DNA of 64,000 bases from Chryseobacterium sp. (lineage in GTDB: Bacteria; Bacteroidota; Bacteroidia; Flavobacteriales; Weeksellaceae). Under the pieces are notes generated by a model. The model ran no database searches, was not told the DNA's origin, and saw nothing but the letters and a program-made list of their open reading frames with translations. Position numbers and translations under genes: made by a program. The stretch covers positions 255,314 to 319,313 of the forward strand of contig JAGLBA010000001.1 in assembly GCA_018260475.1 (NCBI GenBank), read 5' to 3'. Shown piece by piece: positions 26,972 to 35,485 of the stretch (positions are counted from its first letter, which is position 1; each line of letters starts with the position of its first letter).

Positions 26972-28355
26972 TAATGCTTTGAATCACACAAAGCCTTACC
27001 GCTGGGCAGTGGTTTATTTGCTGTTGTTGCGGCTCGTGCTGAACGCAATCATACCGCTGATGGACCAAACCGAGGCACGCTACGCAGAAATTTCCCGCAT
27101 TATGGCTCAGACAGGTAGCTGGGTGACGCCGCAAGTGGATTATGGTTTTCCGTTTTGGGCAAAACCGCCATTGTCAACATGGCTGTCTGCATTATCAATA
27201 AAAACATTTGGTGTAAATGAGTTTGCAGTACGCTTTCCTTCATTCTTGATTGCCGTTGCATTGATTTTATTATTAAAACCTTACGCGAAAAGAGCTGGTG
27301 TCAATTTGGCTATACCGGCGTTTATCATTCTCACAATTCCTGAATTTTTACTTCACGCCGGAGTAGTGTCTACAGATATGACGCTGCTATTATCCCTTAC
27401 CCTTATGATGTTGAGTTTTTGGGAAACGGTAAACGGAAACAGGAGGTTTTATAAATACCTCTTTTTTGCCGCCGCAGGCCTTGGCTTTTTGGCGAAAGGC
27501 CCAATAGTTCTGATTCTTGCAGGCTTTCCTTTGGTGGTGTGGACGGTTTGGTTTAGACAAATCAAGAAAGCTTTTCTGTCATTTCCTTGGCTGTTTGGGA
27601 TTATTCTGTTTGCAGCAATTGCCCTGCCTTGGTATTGGATGGCCGAAAAACGAACCCCGGGATTTTTAGAATATTTCTTCGTAGGCGAACATTTCAAACG
27701 ATTTTTTGATGCATCTTGGAAAGGCGACAAATACGGATTTCCTAAAACGCAGCCATTAGGCATTATCTGGGTATTTCTGTACACCATGGCACTACCCTGG
27801 ATTATCTATGTAACGCTGAAAGTAATTAAACTCAAAAAAGAGATTCTAAAAAATCCGTGGTTGTTGTTCCTCCTGCTTTGGATTCTTTGGACACCGATTT
27901 TTTTTACGATCTCAACAAGTTTGATACACACCTATATCCTTCCAACGGTGGTTCCAATTGCGCTCTTTGTTAGTTGGTTTTGGAAAAATGAAGAGAAGAA
28001 AAAAATATGGTTTGTTACGGCGATGGCGGTTCCTGTTCTTGCGATAATGGGAATAGTTCTGTGGTTTGTACCGGGAGTTTTTGAAAACAATACCAATACG
28101 GATAAATATATTTTAAAAGACAGGAAGTACAGCAAGTTGTTTTATTTAAATGAAAAAACCTATTCCAGCCAGTTTTACAGCCGCGGTGTGGTGAAAACGG
28201 TGAATCGAGAGGAATTGAATAACCGTGAAGCAGAACAGTATCTTTTACTCGTTAAAAAGGGAGATTCTGCTGGTGTGAAGGATGCATATCATTTGAAAAA
28301 AATTGGGGAGAGCAAGAAATCCCTGCTTTTCGAACATATTCCGGGAAAAAAATAG
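26958..28355 (+). CDS. ArnT/PMT-like GT-C glycosyltransferase
   Basis: A 465-residue membrane protein with about 11 helices and a final soluble domain. The first periplasmic loop carries the acidic motif DQTEARYAEISRIM (about 34-47) and PFWAKPPLSTWLSALSIK (about 67-84), diagnostic of the ArnT/GT83-type family, which transfers a sugar from polyprenyl phosphate to lipid A or another acceptor. It is translationally coupled to the GT2 gene (14-base overlap). The pair probably decorates a cell-surface glycan or lipid; the acceptor is unknown. Confidence 0.88.
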   Translation: MGGNNNALNHTKPYRWAVVYLLLLRLVLNAIIPLMDQTEARYAEISRIMAQTGSWVTPQVDYGFPFWAKPPLSTWLSALSIKTFGVNEFAVRFPSFLIAVALILLLKPYAKRAGVNLAIPAFIILTIPEFLLHAGVVSTDMTLLLSLTLMMLSFWETVNGNRRFYKYLFFAAAGLGFLAKGPIVLILAGFPLVVWTVWFRQIKKAFLSFPWLFGIILFAAIALPWYWMAEKRTPGFLEYFFVGEHFKRFFDASWKGDKYGFPKTQPLGIIWVFLYTMALPWIIYVTLKVIKLKKEILKNPWLLFLLLWILWTPIFFTISTSLIHTYILPTVVPIALFVSWFWKNEEKKKIWFVTAMAVPVLAIMGIVLWFVPGVFENNTNTDKYILKDRKYSKLFYLNEKTYSSQFYSRGVVKTVNREELNNREAEQYLLLVKKGDSAGVKDAYHLKKIGESKKSLLFEHIPGKK

Positions 28356-28467
28356 CATTACTTGAGTTTTTGTAGAACGGTCGGCTTACTTTCTGTATTT
28401 CGGTTTTTGACTATTTTTAATCATGAATTAAATTTTTATCTTTATTCAAATAAACATAATATAAACT

Positions 28468-29325
28468 ATGAAATGGACAAACGATAGCAGCGGAAATGTG
28501 GACGACAGGCGCGGTTCCGGCGGTGGTGGTGGCATGATGGTCGGCGGCGGTCTCGGTACGCTTATCATCGCTGCGATTATATTTTTCCTTGGTGGAGACC
28601 CTTCTGCCGTTCTCGGTTCCGGGATGAGCAGTGGCCCGCAGCAGACTGAGCAGCGCGACCTTTCCCAAGAAGAACTTAAAGTGAGAGATTTTATTAAGAT
28701 GCTTACAGGTGCCAATGAAACTACTTGGACAAAAATCCTTCAGGAAAACGGCATGGAGTATCGCCCTGCAAAAGTGGTAATGTTTGAGAGTGTAACGCAA
28801 TCTGGCTGCGGTACGGCACAATCTGCAATGGGACCCTTCTACTGCCCGGCAGATGAGACCATCTATATGGATATGAGTTTCTTCGGTGAATTGCAGCAGC
28901 GTTTTGGCGCTCAAGTTACTGAGTTTTCCATTGCCTATGTCCTTGCCCATGAGTACGGACACCACATCCAAACCTTGCTGGGAACTACTCAAAAAGTGGA
29001 TGATCTTCGCCGAAGCGGAAGATATTCTGAAACGGAAATGAACCGTGTCTCCGTGGCTACGGAATTACAGGCCGATTTCTACGCCGGACTTTGGGCCAGA
29101 CAAACGGATGAGCGCGCGAAGTTTTTGGAACCGGGAGATTTAGAATCTGCAATATCAGCAGCGGAAGCGGTCGGGGATGATAACATACAGAAGCGTTCCC
29201 AAGGGTATGTAGATCAGGAAGGTTTTACCCACGGATCATCGGCACAAAGAAAAGAATGGTTTATGAAAGGTTATAATACTGGCGATATCCGCCAAGGAAA
29301 CACTTTTGACCAATTATTAAAGTAA
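28468..29325 (+). CDS. YpfJ-family neutral zinc metallopeptidase
   Basis: A 285-residue membrane-anchored protease. The N-terminus (MKWTNDSSGNVDDRRGSGGG) and the following Gly-rich stretch, then one helix (about 25-42), are typical of YpfJ. The zinc site is HEYGHH (His161, Glu162, His165), with a downstream acidic zinc ligand region ELQADFYAGLWA. Cys residues in SGCGTAQSAMGPFYCP probably pair in the periplasm. It stands alone, with a terminator directly after. Confidence 0.93.
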   Translation: MKWTNDSSGNVDDRRGSGGGGGMMVGGGLGTLIIAAIIFFLGGDPSAVLGSGMSSGPQQTEQRDLSQEELKVRDFIKMLTGANETTWTKILQENGMEYRPAKVVMFESVTQSGCGTAQSAMGPFYCPADETIYMDMSFFGELQQRFGAQVTEFSIAYVLAHEYGHHIQTLLGTTQKVDDLRRSGRYSETEMNRVSVATELQADFYAGLWARQTDERAKFLEPGDLESAISAAEAVGDDNIQKRSQGYVDQEGFTHGSSAQRKEWFMKGYNTGDIRQGNTFDQLLK

Positions 29326-29346
29326 TCATTTTTAACAAAGAGCAAG

Positions 29347-29377
29347 TCCTCTCAATTTATTTTGGGAGGATTTTTTT
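29347..29377 (+). terminator. Terminator after the YpfJ gene
   Basis: Stem TCCTCTC / GGGAGGA (one G-T pair), 10-base loop, then seven T. Confidence 0.82.
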
Positions 29378-29442
29378 ATTAAAATATTATTTTACTATAA
29401 AATTAAGTCATCTCCAAATTTAAAATTGATTAAATTTAAAAT

Positions 29443-29463
29443 AACCCCTAAAAATTTTGGGGG
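29443..29463. promoter_or_regulatory. Palindrome ahead of glutamine synthetase
   Basis: ACCCC and GGGGT arms with AAAA/TTTT inside make an almost perfect 21-base palindrome, 27 bases upstream of the -7 box of the glutamine synthetase gene. It is a candidate operator or a weak hairpin. Confidence 0.35.
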
Positions 29464-29489
29464 TGTGTCTAAATTTTAAATAAAAAATG

Positions 29490-29497
29490 TAAATTTG
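29490..29497 (+). promoter_or_regulatory. -7 promoter box TAAATTTG for glutamine synthetase III
   Basis: Exact TAnnTTTG, 28 bases before the ATG at 29518. Confidence 0.5.
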
Positions 29498-29517
29498 CCC
29501 TATCAAAATTTATCATT

Positions 29518-31716
29518 ATGTCAACACTTCGTTTCAAGGCCCTTTCAGAATTGCCTTTTAAGAATTATAGAAAGGACAACTCTATCGAGATTCCTTCCAA
29601 ATTATCTGCACTCTTCTGCGAAAATGTTTTTTCAGAAGAAACCATGAGAGAGTACCTCACGAAAGAAGCCTTCAATTCCATAATGGATGCGGTGAAAAAA
29701 GGCACGCAAATCCAGAGGCAAATTGCCGATCAGGTTGCAGTTGCGATGAAAGATTGGGCTATGAGCAAAGGCGCGACGCACTATACACACTGGTTTCAGC
29801 CACTTACAGGTTCTACTGCAGAGAAACACGATTCCTTTTTCACTCCGATAGGGGGCGGCCGAGCTATTGAAAGATTTAGCGGTGGTATGCTGATTCAGCA
29901 AGAGCCAGATGCATCATCTTTCCCAAATGGTGGTATTAGAAACACCTTCGAGGCGCGTGGTTACACGGCTTGGGATCCTACTTCACCGGCGTTTATTATG
30001 GGGACTACGCTTTGTATCCCTTCGATCTTCATTTCCTACACCGGAGAAACTTTGGATTACAAAACACCGTTACTTCGTGCGCTACATGCTGTAGATGAGG
30101 CTGCTACGGAGGTTTGCAAAGCCTATTTTGATAAAAATGTAAATAAAGTGACTGCAACTTTGGGCTGGGAGCAGGAATATTTCCTGATAGATACCGCACT
30201 TTACCAGTCCCGTCCGGATTTGGTGATTACCGGCAAAACTTTGTTGGGACACGCTCCGGCAAAAGGTCAGCAATTGGACGACCATTATTTTGGTTCTATC
30301 CCGACAAGGGTGATGAATTTTATGAAAGAACTCGAGATCGAATGTATGAAATTGGGGATTCCGGTAACGACCCGCCACAATGAGGTTGCACCGAACCAGT
30401 TTGAACTAGCACCGATGTTTGAGGAAGCGAATGTCGCTGTGGATCACAATTCCCTGCTGATGGACATCATGGCAAGAATCGCACATAAGCACCACTTCCA
30501 TATCTTATTCCACGAAAAACCTTTTGCCGGTGTGAATGGCAGCGGTAAGCACAACAACTGGTCACTCAGCACAGATACGAATGAAAACCTTTTAAGTCCG
30601 GGGAAAAACCCTAAAAAGAATCTGCAGTTCCTCACATTCTTTGTGAATACTCTGAAAGCCGTACACGACTATGCCGACCTCCTGCGTGCGAGCATCGCTT
30701 CCGCAAGCAACGACCACAGGTTGGGAGCCAACGAGGCGCCACCGGCCATTATATCGGCTTTTATAGGAACACAGTTGTTCTCCGTTTTGGAGGAATTGGA
30801 AAAGGTGACCGATGGTAAACTTTCCCCGGAGGAAAAAACCGACCTAAAACTAAATGTAGTAGGGAAAATCCCGGAAATCCTGTTGGATAATACCGATAGA
30901 AACCGTACTTCTCCGTTTGCCTTTACCGGAAATAAATTCGAGATTCGCGCCGTGGGATCGTCTGCAAACTGTGCCGAAGTGATGACGGTAATGAACGCCA
31001 TCATGGCTTACCAATTGCGCGAATTTAAAAGCGAAGTAGATGCTTTGGTGGAAAAAGGTTTGAAAAAAGATGAGGCGATCTTCAATGTTTTGAGAGAGTA
31101 TATTAAAGTCTCAAAAAATATCATGTTTGAAGGCGATGGCTACTCCGAGGATTGGGCTGCTGAGGCTGAAAAACGCGGTCTCAATAATTTGAAGACGACG
31201 CCAGAGGCTTTGAAAATGGAAATGGATGACAAATTCATGAACCTATATGAATCTATAGGCATTTATTCCCATAGAGAATTTGAGGCTAGAAACGAAATCA
31301 AACTGGAAAAGTACTCTACTGTGATTGATATCGAAGCGAGAGTATTGGCGGATATTGCGAGAAACCACATCATCCCGGCGGCATTGAATTATCAAAACAG
31401 ATTGATAGAAAATGTGAAAGGGTTGAAAGAAATTTACGGTGATCAAGATTTTAAACCTTTGGCAAAAGAACAAATGCAGTTAATCGCTTCTATCTCCGAA
31501 AATGTTTCAATTATAAAAGTGGGAGTAGATGATCTACTATCAGCAAAAGAAAAAGCAGTGTCGACAAAAGGCAGCCAGGCGCAAGCGGAGGCGTATTGCA
31601 ATGAAGTGAAGCCTTATTTTGATACCATTAGAACCGCATCTGATGCTTTAGAAATGATGGTGGACGATGAGCTTTGGCCTATGACCAAATACCGCGAAAT
31701 GCTCTTTACGAGATAG
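29518..31716 (+). CDS. glnN: Glutamine synthetase type III
   Basis: Makes glutamine from glutamate, ammonia and ATP. The 732-residue length is that of the GSIII (GlnN) class typical of Bacteroidota, much longer than GSI. Conserved regions include THYTHWFQPLTGSTAEKHDS (about 94-113), GWEQEYFLID (metal-binding Glu, about 216-225), TRHNEVAPNQFELAP (about 285-299), GVNGSGKHNNWS (about 339-350) and NRTSPFAFTGNKFEIRAVG (about 461-479). It is a single-gene unit between a palindrome-bearing promoter and a terminator. Confidence 0.97.
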   Translation: MSTLRFKALSELPFKNYRKDNSIEIPSKLSALFCENVFSEETMREYLTKEAFNSIMDAVKKGTQIQRQIADQVAVAMKDWAMSKGATHYTHWFQPLTGSTAEKHDSFFTPIGGGRAIERFSGGMLIQQEPDASSFPNGGIRNTFEARGYTAWDPTSPAFIMGTTLCIPSIFISYTGETLDYKTPLLRALHAVDEAATEVCKAYFDKNVNKVTATLGWEQEYFLIDTALYQSRPDLVITGKTLLGHAPAKGQQLDDHYFGSIPTRVMNFMKELEIECMKLGIPVTTRHNEVAPNQFELAPMFEEANVAVDHNSLLMDIMARIAHKHHFHILFHEKPFAGVNGSGKHNNWSLSTDTNENLLSPGKNPKKNLQFLTFFVNTLKAVHDYADLLRASIASASNDHRLGANEAPPAIISAFIGTQLFSVLEELEKVTDGKLSPEEKTDLKLNVVGKIPEILLDNTDRNRTSPFAFTGNKFEIRAVGSSANCAEVMTVMNAIMAYQLREFKSEVDALVEKGLKKDEAIFNVLREYIKVSKNIMFEGDGYSEDWAAEAEKRGLNNLKTTPEALKMEMDDKFMNLYESIGIYSHREFEARNEIKLEKYSTVIDIEARVLADIARNHIIPAALNYQNRLIENVKGLKEIYGDQDFKPLAKEQMQLIASISENVSIIKVGVDDLLSAKEKAVSTKGSQAQAEAYCNEVKPYFDTIRTASDALEMMVDDELWPMTKYREMLFTR

Positions 31717-31737
31717 TACCTTATTGGTACAAATCCA

Positions 31738-31765
31738 AAAGCCTGCTGAAAAGCGGGCTTTTTTT
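31738..31765 (+). terminator. Terminator after glutamine synthetase III
   Basis: Stem AAAGCCTGC / GCGGGCTTT (one G-T pair), loop TGAAAA, T-run. A small GTACC/GGTAC hairpin directly follows the stop at 31717-31731. Confidence 0.9.
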
Positions 31766-32061
31766 ATTTGAAAATCATTTACTTACCGAAAGTAATGGTA
31801 TTCATTGTCCATTTATACAATTTCAGTCCAAGTTTATATATTTTTAAGCTAAAAAGTTAAAGAATCTTAATAATGAAAAAAATGTATTGCGATGAATAGG
31901 GAGTTTGCAGCGTATTTTTCTTTAACAAATAGAGAAATATTGTTAAAATGTGTTAAAACAATACGCAATGAAGTGCCAAGTTCAAGCTCTTTCGGTGGCT
32001 TGCCCTACTTTTGTCATGTTATCACGAGCAAATCATTAAATAGCGCGAATAACATTTCAAT
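31766..32061. promoter_or_regulatory. Upstream region of the NlpC/P60 gene
   Basis: I find no gene in this stretch. It contains an inverted repeat TTTAACAA-N11-TTGTTAAA (31921-31928 and 31940-31947), two direct copies of TGTTAAAA (31941-31948, 31951-31958), and a -7 box TACTTTTG at 32006-32013, 56 bases before the ATG at 32062. The repeats would suit a repressor site upstream of the promoter. Confidence 0.4.
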
Positions 32062-32730
32062 ATGAACAAAAAAGTTTTATTTTATTTTGCTGTAATTACC
32101 TCGGTATTGTCATTACAGTCTTGTGTTTCCAACTATGTGGTCTCTAAACCAATGGAATACAAAGTAGATGCCAAACTTGTTGCGATAACAAATAAAATTG
32201 CATTAGATTCCAAAGTAGCATCTCCTTCCAAGCAAATCAACGCAGCACTTGCAAGTTTGGAAACCTCTACCAAAAATGCAGAAATAGTAACAAACTCCGT
32301 ATACAACACTAAATTAGATGCACTATTAGCTGAAGCAGAATCTTATCTTGGAACTCCATACAGATTCGGCGGTATGACCAGAAGCGGGATTGATTGTTCA
32401 GCTTTCGTACTTTCAGTATATAACGCAGTGATGGGAACCTCCCTACCGAGAGTGGCGGCATCCCAGGCTATGGAAGGCGAGAGAGTTGAGAAAAGCGACC
32501 TGAAAAAGGGCGACTTGGTATTTTTCTCACACGGTAGCAGAATTTCCCATGTTGGAATTGTACACGATGTTACGCCGGAGGGAGAAGTTAGATTCATCCA
32601 TGCGGCGTCTTCTAGAGGCGTGATGATCTCGCCACTATCCGACAAATATTGGGCTCCAAAATTCAGGTTTGCAAGAAGAATCCTAAATACAGATGCGCAA
32701 CCGATTTCTAATTACGCACAGAATAAATAA
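32062..32730 (+). CDS. NlpC/P60 peptidoglycan endopeptidase lipoprotein
   Basis: A 222-residue lipoprotein: signal MNKKVLFYFAVITSVLSLQSC, lipidated Cys at 21. The C-terminal NlpC/P60 domain (about 85-210) has the catalytic Cys112 in SGIDCSAFV, His163 in ISHVGIV and the polar third residue His180 in FIHAASSRG. Enzymes of this family cut gamma-D-Glu-diaminopimelate stem-peptide bonds, here probably from the outer membrane facing the periplasm. A terminator follows. Confidence 0.93.
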   Translation: MNKKVLFYFAVITSVLSLQSCVSNYVVSKPMEYKVDAKLVAITNKIALDSKVASPSKQINAALASLETSTKNAEIVTNSVYNTKLDALLAEAESYLGTPYRFGGMTRSGIDCSAFVLSVYNAVMGTSLPRVAASQAMEGERVEKSDLKKGDLVFFSHGSRISHVGIVHDVTPEGEVRFIHAASSRGVMISPLSDKYWAPKFRFARRILNTDAQPISNYAQNK

Positions 32731-32752
32731 TCCTATTTTTTTTTAAAATAAA

Positions 32753-32784
32753 AAATCCATCATATAAAGCTGATGGATTTTTTT
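32753..32784 (+). terminator. Terminator after the NlpC/P60 gene
   Basis: Perfect 10-base stem AAATCCATCA / TGATGGATTT, 8-base loop, seven T in all at the 3' side. Confidence 0.9.
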
Positions 32785-32785
32785 G

Positions 32786-33238
32786 TTATAAAGCTTGGTG
32801 ATTATTCTTTAAATTTATGAGTTTGTCTGCTAATTTTCTTTTAATTACATAAATTCCCGCTTCCGCTTCCGTTTCCATCACTTGCAATCTTGGGTAATAT
32901 CTCTCAGGTACTTGCTCATGTTCCCCAAAACCACCGATGAAGAAAGGAACGGGTTTTATAATGTACAGTGGCATCACGGATTTTTCCGTGAATCAGTTTC
33001 TCGTCCAAAGCGTTAGTAGTTCTACCTTATTTCTCTAGAAAAACATTCTTTCAGGTGCGAAATGAGCGCTGATGGCTTTGATGTTGTTTAGCGTGCTGAC
33101 ATCTACCTGCGATTTTTTTCTTGGATATATCATCAATCCGTCGCATTTTCTTTCTCGCTGCTGTATCGACCGACCATGCTTTTTAGTGTTTGAGGTGTGA
33201 TAAGCGCCACCGTTTGAACTGAAAAATGGCTGATTTAA
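32786..33238 (-). pseudogene. Decayed reading frame, family not recognised
   Basis: The 600-base gap 32785-33364 has no intact gene. On the minus strand, protein-like pieces lie in order in different frames: ALITPQTLKSMVGRYSSEKE (ends at a stop at 33133-33135), then VDVSTLNNIKAISAHFAPER, then either KLIHGKIRDATVHYKTRSFL or, in another frame, IIKPVPFFIGGFGEHEQVPE through to LINLKNNHQAL. They read like one gene broken by several frameshifts and stops. I cannot name the family. It could also be chance, but the amino-acid composition is coding-like. Confidence 0.3.
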
Positions 33239-33338
33239 ATTTTGGTTTTAAGCACCATAAATTATTAGCTAACCGATTGATTTTCTTTAATTAAAATAGA
33301 GTTAACCGCAGCATTCTGTCGGTCATTTGGATAAATAG

Positions 33339-33346
33339 TATCTTTG
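33339..33346 (+). promoter_or_regulatory. -7 promoter box TATCTTTG
   Basis: Exact TAnnTTTG, 26 bases before the ATG at 33365. The in-frame TTG at 33344 is part of the box itself and is not a start. Confidence 0.5.
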
Positions 33347-33364
33347 TATGAAATTTTTTCGATT

Positions 33365-35038
33365 ATGATAAATTCAAGAGCAAGAGAAACCACCGAAGCC
33401 ATCGAGAGGCTGTATGTATCCATGAGACACCTTTTCTACAGAGGATTTTTCAAACCATCAGGCGTTTCGGGCGAGAGTTTGAGGAAGTTGTTGATGATCA
33501 TTGCACCGGAAATCTACGGCTCTATGGGAATTCCGAACAAGATAGAGCTGGACGGACTGCTGTATGTGCTGGACCGACTGCCGGAAGGCATAGAGGAAAC
33601 GCCTTTCGTACACCTGACTTCCGATGAGGGTTTTGATAAAGGTAGTTTTGAAATCATTATTCCAAAAAAACGCCGCAGAAATTGCTACCGAATAGATGCC
33701 TACCAAATGAACATCGAGGTACTGCTTGGCCGTTCAGAGATTTACGACATCCTTACGCACCTTACCTTCCTTTATATCGAAGCCGATAAAATCCGTGAAC
33801 TGGCTTTTATTTCAGATGAAAACCACCGCCCGACACGCACTTGGAAAATCATAGAAGAAGTGGCTTTGGGTGAGAAAAAATTCAGCCGAAAAGAAAAAGA
33901 GGTTGCACTGATCCACCTTTCTTCTTTGTTGGGAAGGACTTTTGATGAAGTTTTGGATGCTTATAACAAGTTTGGGGACGATAACAACCCCGACCGACTT
34001 TTCAAAATTATTTACCACCTTGGAAAACTTAGTCTGGAAGATTATTTAGGAACAAGAGACCGCGAGATTTTCTTCAGCGCTATCCTCCGTGAGCGTGTAG
34101 GGCACCATTTCTTTGGAGAAAAATGGGCGAACAAAGTAAAGGAAACTTTAGCGAAAAATGACCTGCATATGCGGCCTTTGCATATCATTTCTGCCAATAT
34201 GCACTCGGTAAAAAATATGCTTTATGGCCATGACGCCGTGGGAAAAAAGGCTACGAACACCGCGGATTATAAACTCTATGAGGAAATAAGCAATAAAAAA
34301 GACTTGCAGGACAAGGTGTTGAAGTACGCTGAACAGCAAGGCCTGATTTATATTGATGACCACAGCGGAAGCAATATTGATGTGCAGATTATAGATTTGG
34401 CAAGAACCGATTTGTCTAATACATCATTGAAAGATTTGAAATTTCAAGGAGATGATGTTCTTTTGGTTTTCGATTATGCCTTTGGCGAGCAGGCTTATGA
34501 GGTGATGGATGAGTTGCTTCGTCCTTATAATTTCAACGAAGAAATTTATACAATGAAGGTGCGTTCGGTTTCTGTGATGGGCAAGGCTGGAATACTCACC
34601 GGTGGGAAAGGCGACATCATGATTCCTACTTCCCATATTTTTGAAGGCACGGCAGATAATTATCCGTTTGAAAACGCACTGAATCTGGAGGATTTTGAAG
34701 ATGATGATTTAAAGGCTTTTGAAGGCAGCATGCTCACCGTACTCGGTACATCGCTGCAAAACAAAGATATTTTGTCCTACTTTATGAACAGTTCTTGGAA
34801 AACCATCGGTCTGGAAATGGAGGGCGCACATTACCAAAAAGCCATCCAGGTGGCGAGCAAGATCCGCAGACACATTTCGGAAGATCTTTTCGTCATGTAT
34901 GCCTACTACGCCTCGGATAATCCGCTGGAGACGGGTAGCACACTCTCCTCGGGTGGCCTCGGTCTTACCGGCGTGAAACCAACCTACCTGATTACGCAAA
35001 GAATTTTGGAGAAGATTTTAGGCGCTGAAAAGGAGTAA
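33365..35038 (+). CDS. DUF6909-type protein with nucleoside-phosphorylase-like C-terminus
   Basis: A 557-residue cytoplasmic protein without signal or membrane segment. I recall it as the flavobacterial DUF6909 family, not from a search. The N-terminal half (1-250) is helical, beginning INSRARETTEAIERLYVSMR. The C-terminal third looks like a purine nucleoside phosphorylase / AMP nucleosidase fold: GKAGILTGGKGDIMIPTSH, and GLEMEGAHYQKAI resembles the MEGA substrate motif of that superfamily. The function is unknown; a nucleotide- or nucleoside-binding role is inference. It stands alone with its own -7 box and a downstream hairpin. Confidence 0.72.
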   Translation: MINSRARETTEAIERLYVSMRHLFYRGFFKPSGVSGESLRKLLMIIAPEIYGSMGIPNKIELDGLLYVLDRLPEGIEETPFVHLTSDEGFDKGSFEIIIPKKRRRNCYRIDAYQMNIEVLLGRSEIYDILTHLTFLYIEADKIRELAFISDENHRPTRTWKIIEEVALGEKKFSRKEKEVALIHLSSLLGRTFDEVLDAYNKFGDDNNPDRLFKIIYHLGKLSLEDYLGTRDREIFFSAILRERVGHHFFGEKWANKVKETLAKNDLHMRPLHIISANMHSVKNMLYGHDAVGKKATNTADYKLYEEISNKKDLQDKVLKYAEQQGLIYIDDHSGSNIDVQIIDLARTDLSNTSLKDLKFQGDDVLLVFDYAFGEQAYEVMDELLRPYNFNEEIYTMKVRSVSVMGKAGILTGGKGDIMIPTSHIFEGTADNYPFENALNLEDFEDDDLKAFEGSMLTVLGTSLQNKDILSYFMNSSWKTIGLEMEGAHYQKAIQVASKIRRHISEDLFVMYAYYASDNPLETGSTLSSGGLGLTGVKPTYLITQRILEKILGAEKE

Positions 35039-35047
35039 GTTATTGAG

Positions 35048-35200
35048 TTAAAAAAAAGCGGTGATTTTTAAATCTTCGCTTTTTTCTATAACATTATATT
35101 TACCCGCAATATCTAGAATGTTTCTGTTTGTGCTTTCAGCATTAGTGTCCACGGAACAAGCCACTAATAAAAATAAGAACCCAATGGCGACAAGTAAATG
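35048..35200 (-). pseudogene. Remnant of a small lipoprotein gene
   Basis: A minus-strand frame reads HLLVAIGFLFLLVACSVDTN and continues to a stop at 35048-35050 (about 50 codons). It has a complete-looking lipoprotein signal with lipobox LVAC but no start codon: an in-frame TAA lies directly before the His codon. It is probably a decayed or truncated lipoprotein gene. The rest of the gap (35201-35485) holds a -7 box TATCTTTG (35331-35338) and a 20-codon frame starting MKFRKLLNSLDLEG (35402-35464) whose reality I cannot judge. Confidence 0.35.
35052..35085 (+). terminator. Terminator after the DUF6909-type gene
   Basis: Stem AAAAAAGCG / CGCTTTTTT with an inner stem GATTT / AAATC, 13 bases after the stop at 35038. 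It overlaps a minus-strand frame described next. Confidence 0.75.
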
Positions 35201-35330
35201 TTATATTTTCGTTATAATGTATAAATTTTAAAAATTTATTAATTCAAATAGACTAAAGGCTAATTAATACGCCAAGTTATGTCGCTAGTAAATCATTAGA
35301 ATTACAATATATGCTTTAATTCAAATTTAA

Positions 35331-35338
35331 TATCTTTG
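35331..35338 (+). promoter_or_regulatory. -7 promoter box TATCTTTG ahead of the M1 peptidase
   Basis: Exact TAnnTTTG, giving a leader of about 140 bases to the ATG at 35486. The long leader contains the short MKFRKLLNSLDLEG frame. Confidence 0.35.
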
Positions 35339-35485
35339 ATGTTTAACAAAATAAGAAGTTATAACAACAGTGTGTATAAATAATCCTAAAATTTTAGTTT
35401 AATGAAATTCAGAAAGCTTTTAAATTCTCTGGACTTGGAAGGTCGAATAGATGAGAACATATAGAGCGATAATAATTAAAATCAA

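Noticed and set aside
35402..35464. A 20-codon frame MKFRKLLNSLDLEG in the leader of the M1 peptidase
   Set aside because: Too short to judge without conservation. Noted as part of the leader but not called a gene.
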